The notes under the pieces were generated by a model that made no database searches, was not told the origin of the DNA, and saw only the letters and a program-made list of their open reading frames with translations. Position numbers and translations under genes: made by a program. This document shows, in pieces, positions 1 through 12,430 of a stretch of DNA of 64,000 nucleotides. Each line of letters begins with the position of its first letter. The stretch's first letter is position 1. The DNA is from Acanthaster planci (Eukaryota; Echinodermata; Asteroidea; Valvatida; Acanthasteridae). The DNA lies in contig NW_019091370.1 of NCBI RefSeq assembly GCF_001949145.1, forward strand, positions 1,285,101-1,349,100, given 5' to 3'.

Positions 1-782
1 TGTCACATTCCCCGAGATGGGACAAAGGCATTTTTTGTTCGCGTCTGACACTTTCACTTTGTGGAGCAGGAAGTGGATTCTTTGCCGGCCTTTGAGTTTG
101 TGCCTCTCCCACAATGGCGGAGTCGGCCACTTTGTGGATAGAAAAAAAAAGCACATCACACAGAGAGAACCAGGAGATAAATTTCCCTTTATCGCCCAGT
201 GCGTGGGTTCCCACTGCGGAGCCATTTAATATGCATATGCCTGCAGGATGATAAGTGGAATTGCTATCGGAATGAAGCCGTTTGCCCTCTGTCCCAAGAT
301 GTCATTCTTGTGTTGTGGAGTGCGTATTGTTGCTCACACAATGCCAGCAAAACCGCACACTGCCAGGATGGATGGTGCATGCACAAAACGTGGTCAGAGA
401 GCAGTCCATTAGAAGTGGCATAAAAGTGAGCACAAGGTGTACATGTACATTGTATGCACTTGCATATGTACTGGTACATGTACATACGTGTACATCATAC
501 CAGGACAGTTGGCTGTTAATGTGTGCACTGAATCAATATTTTGATAGCTTCCAAACTGCAGCAAAACAGTTTGTTAAGCTCTTGATAAATTCTCCGCGTA
601 TATATCCTCTCCTGTAGAATGTTTCTCTCCAGCAACTGACATTTGTGGTCGGCAGTTTTCGGGATGTTGTCTTTGAAAACAAAGTGGATCAAGGAAACTC
701 AGTTTAATTTACACTGTGGGCCAGGTACTTGCTGCTGTTATAGACTAGAACTAGGAAGGGAATGTTCTGTTAAATTTTTCAG

Positions 783-836
783 GCTTTTCCATACTGCCAG
801 AAATAGCTGGCTTTTCCATTCTGCCAGAAATAGCTG
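783..836. repeat. 27-bp direct repeat, two copies
   Basis: GCTTTTCCATACTGCCAGAA followed by ATAGCTG is repeated at once with a single change (A to T). Two units only. Confidence 0.85.
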
Positions 837-3179
837 GTGGGAATCCTTTAAACGGACACAGGATTCCTTCAGAAAATTGTTTCCACAATGTGGAAGGTAT
901 GAACAAAGTTGCCTTTTAATAAACGCAGCGTTTCCATAGAATTTCTAAACAGGTGAATTCATGTTACAAGTTTCCAGTTTACGTGTCGGGCAAATATTGA
1001 TCCCTCGTGTCTGCCTGTTCTAACACGGTGCCTTCATAATATGAAGTCTTCCTCTCTCAAGTAATGGTGGCCGCCTCTTTAAACTACATGCACCATTGGT
1101 TCCCCGCCGGGATGGAGACTAAAATGTCAACATTTCCTTTCATCGGAACAGCCAGTCCTTGCCGTCGCTCGGCAGCATGGATGTGTCACTCGTGAAACAT
1201 TCAGTGTTCACCAAAGACCTGTTTGCAGACACACTGTCTATCTTCCTGGTGTACCCCTACGTTTTGCCCAAATAGAGCATCGCAGAGAAGAGTGCAAATT
1301 TGTGGGCAGGGTCAAGCGAGGGTGTACCTGATGACAATCATGACATGTAATGAAAGTCAGAGGGATTGTTGTACATGTACATTATAGTGTCTCCTTGTCC
1401 TGAAATTTGTAGGAGGTATTAATGATGATCGCATTTGAAATTGGAATTTTCCCCCGCAGCCGCCCCAACCTTTTTCATGCTCCGCCCCTACCTCTTTCAT
1501 GCTTTGCCCCTTGTTTGCACTGGAGGGATGTCAATTAACTACGATTCTAATGCAAGCAAACTCGCAATATTCGTCAGACAAAATACAGTAATGAATGTCT
1601 AAGCAGCTTTAAAAAAATGAGCAAAGTTAAATTTGCTAATCACTTGAAATGTAGACAATTGTATACCAGATGAAACCAAGGTTTCCATGACGAAACCGTG
1701 TCTCTCCAATAGAGACAGGCTTGATATACTGTGAAATCTTTCATTGCCTTTATTCCAGGGGAGAAAGTCGAGTCAAGAATATTGTCTAAATGTTAAGGTT
1801 CACAGGTGGGTGTACGTGCCCAGGGTTTGGGATGGGAAGAGAATCTAGATTAATCGCTCGGTTCTTCTCACTTTGACCTTATTAGACTAGACATTTCCAA
1901 TTTTGCGGTGCTGTCAGAGCTGTCACTGCCCAAAGACAGGTCCACATTTGACGCATTCAGGGCAAAGTCGGATGGCATAACCTGGTCCCCAGTCTATTCT
2001 CGCCCAGTCTGCAGCAGGTACATGTAGGTATTAGATACTATGTATGCCATTTGTGGCAGGAACCAGTGTTGGGTAAGAAAAAATGAGAACTCGGAGACCC
2101 TTTCGCTTTTCTGTCCAAAATACAAAGGCCGCTCCCTCAGAGAGTCTCGGCAGTAGCTCTCAGTGTCACCATAGAGATGTTATTCAGGCCGGCCGTGGTG
2201 AACTACATTGTACCGGAGCATGCCTGAATCCCCATGTGACCAGGCTGACATTCACCATCTACATGTACCATACATCCATCTGGTTATGGGAATTCCATTG
2301 TCCCACTCGTGTTGTTGATCAATTCTAGCCATACAGCTTCACTGAAAAGTCTAACACATACATTGCCTTGACGACAAATCACAATGCACCTTTTATACAG
2401 CTGGTCCAAACTTTGAACTGTATGGTCGATGTACATGTATTGCCCTCGACCACAGAGATTGAAGAACCAAAAGACAACCATTCGAGCAGGGTTCCATTTC
2501 CGAACCATACCCATCCCAGAGTCTTTTTGGAATATACTTCCGGTTTGGCATTACATCTCTTTAAAGTGCAAAGACTGCCACAACTTACTTAGTCTCTTTC
2601 AAGTCTATGTACATGTATGCATTCAGCCATAAAGTAATTGCTTCAGTGTTTAGCCGCATGGTAATGATGCCATGTCCACCAAGACAAAACCAAAAAAGCG
2701 ACAAATGTACACATGCACATGTACCTTTAAAAATGGCACCTGAAATGATCGAACCTCGTCCCCAATACCACCCCTGTCTCCGCATACCGTGAATTCAAAA
2801 CCCACAGTCGCAGCAAATACACAAGGTGACTACATGTAATATGACATCATGAATGTTTAAAAAAAAAATCATCACATTCCCGGGAACCCAGTTATGATTT
2901 AATGAAGCCACATTGGCGGCAGCTGTGACCGTGGGAGCGATACCGACATGGGTTCAACCAGAAAGAAGGCCAGACGGTGGGATACCGGTGATTGCGTGGT
3001 ATTCACCGGTTCAGTGCCGGGCCAGGGGACAAAGCCGGTTCACTATTACATTGCCAGACTGATAACCCAGTCCATAGAAAAACAGCGGACTTGTACTTTT
3101 CCCAGTTTAAAGATGTCAGGCGGAATTCAGATTGAAGAGTTAAGCTTAAAATATCCTTACTTCCTTAGCGTCATGAACC

Positions 3180-3560
3180 AAGATCAGGTTTCCCACAGTC
3201 ATGAAAAAGCCTGGATAAAAGGTTGTTCTGAAGATCATAGAAGTCATGTGAAATTAAGAAAAATAGATTGTTGTGGAATCATGGAAGTTATGTGAAATTG
3301 GGGAAAATAGCATGTTCTGAAATCCTGTTATGAGAGTTCTAGAAAAGTCTTTGAAATCAAGATCACGCAAGGGCTATTTTTGATGTACCACTTTGATGTG
3401 ATAACAGAATGATAAATCTACAGGTTATCCATGTCAGTCTGAATTAGTGGCCATGGCAGTCCTCCGGTTCACAATACCAAGGCACGTTTCTCTGCAAAGT
3501 GGTGCTGATATCATGGAAACCTTCATATTCTAGTCACGGAGTTTGGTTTCTGATTTCTGT
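3180..3560 (+). repeat. Old dispersed repeat, copy 1
   Basis: It shares a collinear series of blocks with 27430-27780, e.g. TTGAAATCAAGATCA followed by (C/T)G(C/T)AAGGG, then GGCAGTCCTCC(A/G)GTTC, then TCTCTGCAAA. Divergence is high and there are indels. No terminal repeats or ORF identify the class. Confidence 0.65.
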
Positions 3561-6500
3561 TTAACCCCCAAGATTCACTCTTAAAAATTTTTTTAAAATG
3601 TAGGTCTGCTGTCTGTAACTAAACTGAAGTTGTTTCTAGTTTGCTGTGAAATTTATAAAGACCTTAAAGTTTGTTGAAACTTGAATTCATTGAAATAAAT
3701 TCATTTGTGACAAGGAAACCTCCTTGTAAAACTGCCCAGATCTCACGCCTCATAGCCCAAGTAATAAAAGAACAGACAAACAACAAACAAATGTTGTGGC
3801 TTGTCAACCTTGCATTCCAGCACCATCCCCTTTGAACCAAGTGATTGCCCGGGATGCGATCAAGCAGCCTTGTGTACGTGACCGCTTGTTTCCTAATAGA
3901 GTATCCCGAGAGCTGAGGGGTGTTTTCAGAATAACTGCTGTTCCAGAACATGTCAATATTCCTCCTTCACACTTCAGAAAAGAACGATCCATGTTTGAAA
4001 AGCTAAGCTTCCACATCGCTTGGTGCTGGTATTTTTAGAAGACAACAGAAAATGCCAAGAATACTTTAAATTCAAGATACATGTCTTAGTATTAACAATT
4101 ACCTGTCATCTTCCCGGTCAATTGGTCATACCGCCTTCATGGTTGCACATGTATAAATTTTAAAAAGCAAGAAGTTTTCAAATTTAATTCTTGCAATTCA
4201 CTTGACAGTACACATCTGAAAACTGTCACATTTGAAATAGGCACCTTACAGACCCCTCTGCGATGAAAGCCAGATACGACAGAAAACACATATTCATATT
4301 TCTTCATGGTATTCACGCTTTGACTGTCTCTCTCTTTGCAGCCATTTTTTCTTTTTTTCCACGGACATTTTTTCCACGGACTCTTTAAACTGACAGCTGA
4401 GTCCTTCCAGCACAGAATCACAATCTGACCTTCCCATGAAAATGATTTGGCAGAGATTCCAAGCATAGTCTGCGAAGTTTGCCTGCCTTACTCATCGTCG
4501 GTAAGCTGCTCCGCGAGGGGCCGGACCAAAACTCGTCCGGGTTTATCTCGACTCCAAAGATGCTTTCAGCAGTATCGGATTACTCCAGCCAGCTGTGATG
4601 CATTGTGGGGCCTGGACCCAGGCTGGCTGGCTTTAAAAAAAAACTCAAGATGCCAAACGTAGATTTGCTACATTTCCTTTTTTTATTCTTGGCTGTTTAA
4701 TGCATGCACATTATTGGAAATCCAATAGTTTTTATGGTGGATCAGTTTGCCTGTATTACTTCCTAGTGGTATTGTGTTTACATGACTGCTTAGCTGGGTA
4801 ACTCTACACTTTGCCTACCTGCCATAGTTTTCTTGCTCTTCGTTGATGTACACGTATGTTCAAATGTGCTGATTACAGGGCATGATGGCGTAGATTGGTC
4901 AAGGTATTAATGATGGGATTGTGCCCATTCTAATGAAAACGCAAAGTAACAATTCACACCAGCCTGGTTCACATTTGGTTGTTCACCCTCTCATGCCCCG
5001 ACTGGTCAGACAAGATCTTTAATTTTACATAGTCCAGTCTCATCTTACAGTTTTTCTTAAGGAAATTTTGTTGCAAGAGAAAATGAGACGAGGGACTACC
5101 TGTACCTGTATGTATGTGGCATGGCACAGGGTTCTGTGTAGGCCCTGTGTGTTGTTGGGTCTGCATTTCAGTGAAGCTACAGGAACATATACTGTATGTC
5201 TAATTTTTCAAGCCCAACCGGCCTGCCCAAATAAATCAAGACATCATAAACATGCATGAACCTGTCCTGAGTGTCCTCACATCCACACCAAAACAAGTCT
5301 CAAGAATGTGGGATTTTTATCACCCTATTTTGTTGGGAAGGGTGCAATGCAATTATCACCAGACTGGTAGATATGACAGGGCCCCATGGTGGGGCCTCCT
5401 GTCATTGAGGGTTCAGAGTGCTGTGACTGACAGGTGAAAGGCACAATGCTCTGATCTTCCCCCCCCCCCACCTCTCATGGGAGGTTCCGGGAGCAGGGGT
5501 CTGCCACTCAGGCTCTAATGCTCTAGCTGTATGCTCTAACTGTGGTGTTACGGGCCAGCAGAAGGTTCCTGGAAAGCTCTTTAGGAAAACTGGGTTCCAA
5601 GACCCAAGTGTGTACCGGGGTACAAAACGAGGCCAGCTTTGGTGTGTTTTTTAAGCTGGTGAGTCTGGGTGTAATTCTTGGTGTACAGTCGGTGCTGAAT
5701 TGCGGCCCAGGTTTGAAAGTTCAAGGTGGCATGTCTTTTTTTTTTTTAACAATCAGGTTTCTTGTACCAAGGGAGTTGTCTCTGGTGGCCCATCCAGTCA
5801 TGACGTTAATATCAATTTTGACACATCTAATGAAATCTTCAGGGAGCAGACTTGAGTTTTGAGAGCAGAGCTGTTTCATTTTCAGGTTCTGTTTGAGACC
5901 CGGTGGTCAAAGTGGATCACAGTTGGACCAACCTGGACTTAGTGAAACTAAATCAGGGCTTCGGGGCTCTAACCACCCGCCGGACATCTGGGCTTAAAAG
6001 TTTTATCAAGTGACTCAGATTCCACTCGCAGTTTCCAAGACCAGTCTGATGGTCTTGATTTTTTTTCCTTCCACTGACATTTTCTTATTGATCTCAGTTG
6101 TTCAAGTACACAAGAAGCTGCTAGAGGTTAGCCCTAATATCTACAGTTACACATGTACGTATGTTTGTACATCTAGGCAATTGGTAATTTCATTAGATGA
6201 GAAATAGGTCAAAACATTCTTGAATTACCAATTCCACCTTGTTGCAGGTAGTATACTTGTGCTGTGTTGAATGGATGAAAAACAAACAGCACATAGGCAT
6301 ATCCATCGAAATTTCTGTGATGGACCCCAAAAACGTGTCTCGTCTCTGTCAAAAGATTCACCAGAAGCTGGCTTTTGGTAGAATTTGTAGGATTCTGTCA
6401 GATGAGGGTTAAAAGATGATGTTAGCATGCTCCCAATAGAGGAAGTCCTTGCAGGTTCTTCTGTTCATCTAGATCCATGGTTATTTCATGTATTAGTTTG

Positions 6501-7029
6501 CTGGCGTACATGTAGTTAGAGGGCCTTGGGAACTAGGTCTAGATTTCACGAGCCAGTCTGGCCCATTTTCTCTAAAGCCCTAGACTTAGGTTGTGGCGTG
6601 TCATTTCTGGCGAGTCTGATCCGCACTCGGCCCAGTCCTTAGCTCCCCCACCTAGAGGGGCCTTACACAACCACGCCAGTCATCCCTCACCCGCTACCTG
6701 CTGTCAGTGGCCTTCTCAAGTGGCACAACAATGCAGGTATTCATGTCTGACATCACAAAAGATCCAGGGATCCCCTGGGCTGCAAGGGTCCATCAGCTCT
6801 CACTGTCTGGAAATTAGCCAGTGGACTGTCAGGAATCAAGGGAAGTCACCGTCCAGTTGTTTGGATCGAGAGCAAGTGGAAGAGTCATCTTTGGGAGAAG
6901 AGGGCTGATTGAGTTTCAAAGAAACTTTCCGTTGGAACAGTTTGGATTGTGGAGTGATATTTAACTAGTGTTGTAGCGTACCTGCATATACGTGTACATA
7001 TACTGTAGTCTTTTCCCACTAGACAAATC

Positions 7030-7345
7030 TCGGGGTTGACGCAGGGTTGAAAACTGGTGACAATTCACACTTGAACATTTTCAATCAGGTGTCAACCCTG
7101 CTGTCAACCCCAGATTGTTTTCAACCACAGTTGAAGTCAACCCTGCTCCTGACCGGGGTTGAGAATTTCTCACCTGGGTTGAAAATGTTTCGTGCTCATT
7201 TCCGGGTTGAACTCAACCCGATAAGCACGGTTCGCACGAAACAAGTGTAAAACAACACCGGTTGAACGTGGGGTTGAAAAATCCAATTCTCAACCCAGGG
7301 CGGTCATGAGTTTGCCCAGGGTTGAGTTCAGCCTGGTTTGAGAGG
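7030..7345. repeat. Dense cluster of GGGTTGA / TCAACCC motifs
   Basis: At least twelve copies of GGGTTGA or its complement lie within about 310 bp, in both orientations (e.g. GGGTTGACGCAGGGTTGAAA at 7033, TCAACCCTGCTGTCAACCCC at 7087, GGGTTGAACTCAACCCG at 7205). The last is a near-perfect short palindrome. It may be a foldback element or an array of protein-binding sites. Confidence 0.7.
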
Positions 7346-8000
7346 CTACGGTGTAAAAAGGGCCTTCTGATCAGTAGAAGCTCACTCCAAATTTTACAAG
7401 AATGAGGCAAATTTGATATATGATACACATCTACACATGCACTATATATATGCAGCGAATGTCATCGTGCATGCTCTTAAAGTTCAGTCGGTGATATCGC
7501 AAAGTTTTCTTTGCTTTTGCTCCGGCATAAATCAACCCATGCATTCCTGTTGTTGTGCCCCCCTCCATGACAGACGACCAATGTTTCTTTTCAAAAGCCA
7601 TGTTCCCTCACCAATTCTGACAGATCTGTTCTAACCAGGTACAATTCCTGATAGGGGAAGACTTGTCCCAGCAGACTCTATTGGGGGGGCATCATTATCA
7701 GTCACCTGCCTCCATACATATGGACAGTAAATAACCTGTCCCTCAAGCGTAACTTCATAAATCAGAGCAAAAGCATGAGGCCTTCATATGAACGGGGACA
7801 AAACTTACAACTGAGGTGTAAGCCTCTCACGTACAGGTACATGTATGGCCTAATACAAAATACTGGTATACAGGTCCATTACTGAAGCCCAGTCCAGTCA
7901 ATTTGGAAGGTTAGTAAGGCATGTTTAGTCTTACTTGTATCTGAAATCTACAGGTTGCATACAACATACAAACCCTTTCTCTCAAGTTCATTTGTGCATA

Positions 8001-8232
8001 AGGCCAAACAAAGAAATAGCTGTTTCCGGTTACCAGATCCAACCTAGCTAATCACGCGGAACCTGTATCTTTTTATTCTACAAATCAATAAAATATAAAA
8101 ACTTATGGTGCCATTTGACCCTAATTTTTGGGGCCTTAAAGATTTAGAGTAAAAAAAATATTTTACCCAACCAACCACCCTAATTTCTTTTTCAGTGTAA
8201 TAGGAAATACAACCAATTTTTTGTTTGGCCTA
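8001..8232. mobile_element. MITE-like element, AGGCCAAACAAA termini, copy 1
   Basis: It begins AGGCCAAACAAAG and ends TTTGTTTGGCCT, a 12-bp terminal inverted repeat. Imperfect symmetry continues inwards (TGTTTCCGGTTA versus AATAGGAAATACAAC). It is about 232 bp and noncoding. A second copy lies at 17475-17921. Conserved internal blocks include AAAACTTATGGTGCC and TTTTACCCAACCAACCACCC. Confidence 0.8.
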
Positions 8233-9149
8233 AGTAAATTAAGAACTGCACCTGCATTGTACAATGTACTTATACATGTACATGTATGTAGCGCACTATT
8301 CACACAAGCCACACATGGTTCAAACCATGATCGTTAGAACTACTGGAGTAAATTGAACAATAAATTATTGTCAAAACAAAAATACACATATAAACTCTGT
8401 GTGTGTGTTTTTTTTCATGTCTAAGGGTTCCAGTTGGCAAATTTTTAATATTTATAGTCAAAGTTTGTAAATATTCACCATTTGGCACAGCAGGTGACCG
8501 GCTGCAGGCCCCTGGCGTTGTTTGCCGGACATTCTAATAATCAGAAGGTATGTAGGTTGATATTAGAATCTTGGTAGGAGGTTGGATGCAAGGGAGTGGG
8601 AGAAAGCCTTCAGAGAAGTATATCGGAAGATGCCAGTCATCTTACAGTTTGTCGCACGCTCAAGCGGTAAATACGGAAATGGAGCAGGCGAAGAGGTTTC
8701 ACCTCACCCTAGGAGAGTGGATGCGGGGGCGCCAGGCTACAGCTGTGCTCACAGTGCATAGAGGAAGACGGGGTGAAGACCATCTGGGATTGGCTGACCC
8801 GTGGATGATTTATCCAAGCAACTGTGATTATGATGTTACTCGCGACCTAGAAGTCTTTGGGAAGGACGTTAAGGATTACAGAGGAAATAAGAACAGATGT
8901 TTTGTGTTTTCTTACGCACCCTTTCTCTTCAAGGTACATGAATCAATCATCAGAATGTTGTTGAGTCTATCCACTGTCCTTTATTTTTGGGGGGTCCCTT
9001 TTTTAGATATTTATTTCAGGGATGACAAATTGTTGCAGTAAACCGTCCAGAAAGTACCTGTAAATATCAAAAATTTCAGCTACTGGTAAAAGGAAATTTT
9101 GCCCCATGTACAACCACATGTATCTTGCCTATGCCTTCAAAAACTCACA

Positions 9150-9385
9150 GAGAGAGAGGAGAGGAGGCACAGCGGAAGCAAGGCACTCCGAGTGCCGCTT
9201 CTAATTAGGCCATGATGAATATTCATGGTCCCTCATGGGCGACCTGGTTGCTAGGGCTGGTACACCTTGTTGCTATCGTGGGCAGCAGGTACATGTATAT
9301 GTAGGGCCCTTCAAAGCCTTCACCTTTTCACTGGCTCCAGGGCATACGGGGTTCATGCCTGGCTTTCATTGAGAACACTTGATAT
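9150..9385 (+). repeat. Inverted duplicate, left copy
   Basis: A core from GCTTCTAATTAGGCC (9197) to GGGC(A/T)GCAGGTA (9291) matches the reverse complement of 12310-12404 with about five mismatches in 95 bp. Weaker similarity extends outward to GGTTCATG(C/T)CTGGCTT. It contains a palindrome CCATGATGAATATTCATGG (imperfect at the left) and two GTTGCTA motifs. No coding content. Confidence 0.85.
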
Positions 9386-12199
9386 GACAATGCTGACATA
9401 TGTCACCTTTTGTGGAAAATCCTTTTTTACAAAGTTCACCTTCTTTTGAATTGAAAACAAGGGTGTCCTTCAAAAACTTTGTCTGAAAGGTTGTTATTAA
9501 AACTCTGCCCACATGTACACGTAACTTGTACAAGCCCATGCGCATGTATCCTGCCCACTGTTATAAAAATCAAATGTACATGTGCGTGTACATGTACAGA
9601 TTGAACTTAAAATCTTTTTTCTTTTCTTTTTTTTATCATGCCAGCCTGGAGGATTTTCTATCAAGATGAATCAATATTTTTTATGTGTTGTTTGGTTGGA
9701 TTTAACCTCTCCCAGTCAGGACTGCATATTCTTAGCCAGGTACAGCTGCCAAGGCATAAATCACACAGAAGTAGAAGCTAAGTTATGGTAGAAGGCCTGA
9801 CTTGGGACTTGTACTTGGGGACAGCCAGAAGGCCAAGTATGGCAGCCATAATTAGGGGAATAAATTTAGCCAATAGGAAGGCAAGACAACACATGTTCTT
9901 TCCATCCATCTCCCAGATCTAACAGTGTTATTTATTTGGATCGTTTTTCCTATGACAACTTTTTTGTGTTTATTTTTAAGATGATATTAAATTGATTGGG
10001 ATTTTGTCTTTGCAGCACAAATGTTGATATTTTTGTTGGGGGGCGGGGCTGAAGTAGGTATGTTATGACTGTTCATAACGCTTTCGAAATTGTGTCCTGT
10101 AAACTGAGGTTGTGTGAAATGTACCTGTACCCTGTCCCCTACTCCCCACCGCCCGGGGCCGTATCCTGCTAAATTCAATTCCCATTCCAGCCCTATCCCA
10201 CCTCCTCCCAAGGTATCTTTGATGAGAAAAAGTGAAAACACGAACATTTGTACTGAAATGCAGCTGTGCTGCTCAAAACTGTACAAATTAAGTGCGATAA
10301 ACATAACTGTCAATCAAATTATAACAATGTGTACACGTAACAGACAACAGATTCCAGAGATTTAGTTGTCCCAAACTATCATTGGTTCCATTTCATCTAC
10401 CCTGGTAGAAAGAAACTCATTTGGGCCTCCCAAACAAAACAAGGACGAACAAGTCCAGAATAAACAAATGAAGAGTCCAGTCTTGGCTCTTATGTAGTGC
10501 AGGTTCATGATTACCTGGTAATCCATCAGTGTGACCTCACATCTGGCCTTGGGGGTCACCTGGCTATTTTTATCCACACCTCAGCTGGTCTGACAGTTGC
10601 TCCTTATGCCCAAGTCCTTCTTTGGGAGATGCTCATTCAACTGCCTGGACAGCTAGAGTGTAACTTCAAAGAAATGTGCAGTTGATATCTACACCTGGGG
10701 AGCAAAAGCCACGGTCCGAAAACAGTGGCAAACGCTGGCGAGGAGCTCACCAACCAAAGCGGAGGAGAGTAGGCAGGAAGGCTACAAGAAGACGAAGCGC
10801 ATAAGGCACTCCCTTCCTGACCATACTGACTTCGTCCGCATCGCACGTGGACGCTGCTGCCGCTCCAGTGCGGGTCTTGCAGCAAGCAAGCAAGCAAAAG
10901 TCATCATCGATACCGACCGACTGCCACAGAAGAAGAATTTCAAGTATAACTGAGTTCCATGTGACTGTATTTCCATGCATGCGCACATACCAGTTCATCA
11001 TTTGGTGAATTACTCTAAAATGGTTTCCCAAACATCACACACCCAAATCTCAGTGTATTCGTATTTTTATTCGCTTTTGAACTGATGGTTTTAATTTTTA
11101 TTCTTTTGGCAAAGCGAAAAAAAGATGCTTGAAAGGTTTGAAATATTATGTTAGTTTAAGGACAGCCAAAAAGTGGCGGGAAAAAATCCAATGATTCAGA
11201 ACTCGCAATGGATGAAAATGACAGGAACAATGATTACAAAGTTAAGTCGTCTTGATTACTGGACAGCTGAAAATGACAGTATTTCAGCCCAGGACTTTGA
11301 AAAAGTACATTTACTTGGGAAGTAAAGCAACTGAGAGGTAGAATCCTCTCCCATCTGCTCCAGATGTCATCTGAAAACTTCTGACCTACTCACCTCCAAA
11401 ATACCAATGTAAAGTACAAGTTGTGTCACGGGTACCTCATCTTTGCCCTCGCATTTTTGTTTCCGACCAGGAAAAAATGATTACAGCAAAGTGTAAACTA
11501 GCTGAGGTTGCTGGCTCGGCCAATTAGCATCCCAGTGACGGAATGCGAGATGAAAACATAGCGAGAGGTCGGTAACTCAGATGTGATATCAAGATCCCCA
11601 GGTCTGATAGTGCTCCGATTGTGTTTGGGACTTCCTCATGGGATCTGACCTCCTCAATTCAATTAGTGCAAGCTGGCCCTGGGTTATGGACACCAACCAA
11701 ATTGAAATAAGAGACAAAGAAAGGAATATAATAAAAACTCCACGAGTTTGTGGGAAGCTTACAGAAGACATGGAAACAGATGCTGCACGTGAAGTGTTCA
11801 GCTTTAGAAAACGTCAGTCCAGATTTATCTTTTTCTTCACTTGACCGTGATATTTTTCTTTCCTTTATTTTTAATGGACCACTTTTTTTTTCACAGGCCA
11901 AACCATCAGGGCGGTTGGTCTCCAAATCCTTTTTGGATGTTTCAATCCATCAACTTTGGAATCAGTGTTTTTGGTGTCCTTGACAAAGGCACCATTCAAA
12001 ATAATCTCCAATAAGATTTAGATCCATCGCTTTCAGGTTACAGTACTGATACATGTATCTGTCTATTGCTAGAACATTTTGACCGTATTTGGATAGATGT
12101 TAAGTGCATGACATCATGTTAGTCATTGTATGCCTTTCCAAAATGACCTGATCACGACCTGTTGGATGTCGGACAAAATCTTCCAAGCCCGTCTCTCTT

Positions 12200-12430
12200 T
12201 AATGTGGCATCACTAATTGGGAATTCATCATCCTCATGCAAGCCAGACATGAACCGCCTGGTATCCCCTGGAGCCATTAGAGGTGAAAGATTTGAGGGGC
12301 CCCTACTTATACCTGCAGCCCACGATAGCAACAAGGTGTAGGAGCCCTAGCAACCAGGTCACCCGTGAGGGACCATGAATATTCATCATGGCCTAATTAG
12401 AAGCGACAGTGGGGAGAGTCTTGCTTCGTC
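12200..12430 (-). repeat. Inverted duplicate, right copy
   Basis: This is the opposite-orientation partner of 9150-9385. Read on the minus strand it has the same order: GCTTCTAATTAGGCC, the ATGAATATTCAT palindrome, CCTGGTTGCTAGGGCT, ACACCTTGTTGCTATCGTGG. The pair flanks about 2.8 kb that carries no transposase ORF I can recognise. Confidence 0.85.

Noticed and set aside
2948-3295. 115-codon ORF
   Set aside because: Its second half is inside the dispersed repeat shared with 27430-27780, and no domain is visible.
8571-9041. 156-codon ORF
   Set aside because: No family resemblance; the second half becomes intron-like in composition and there are no convincing flanking splice sites or promoter. 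A missed exon remains possible but unsupported.
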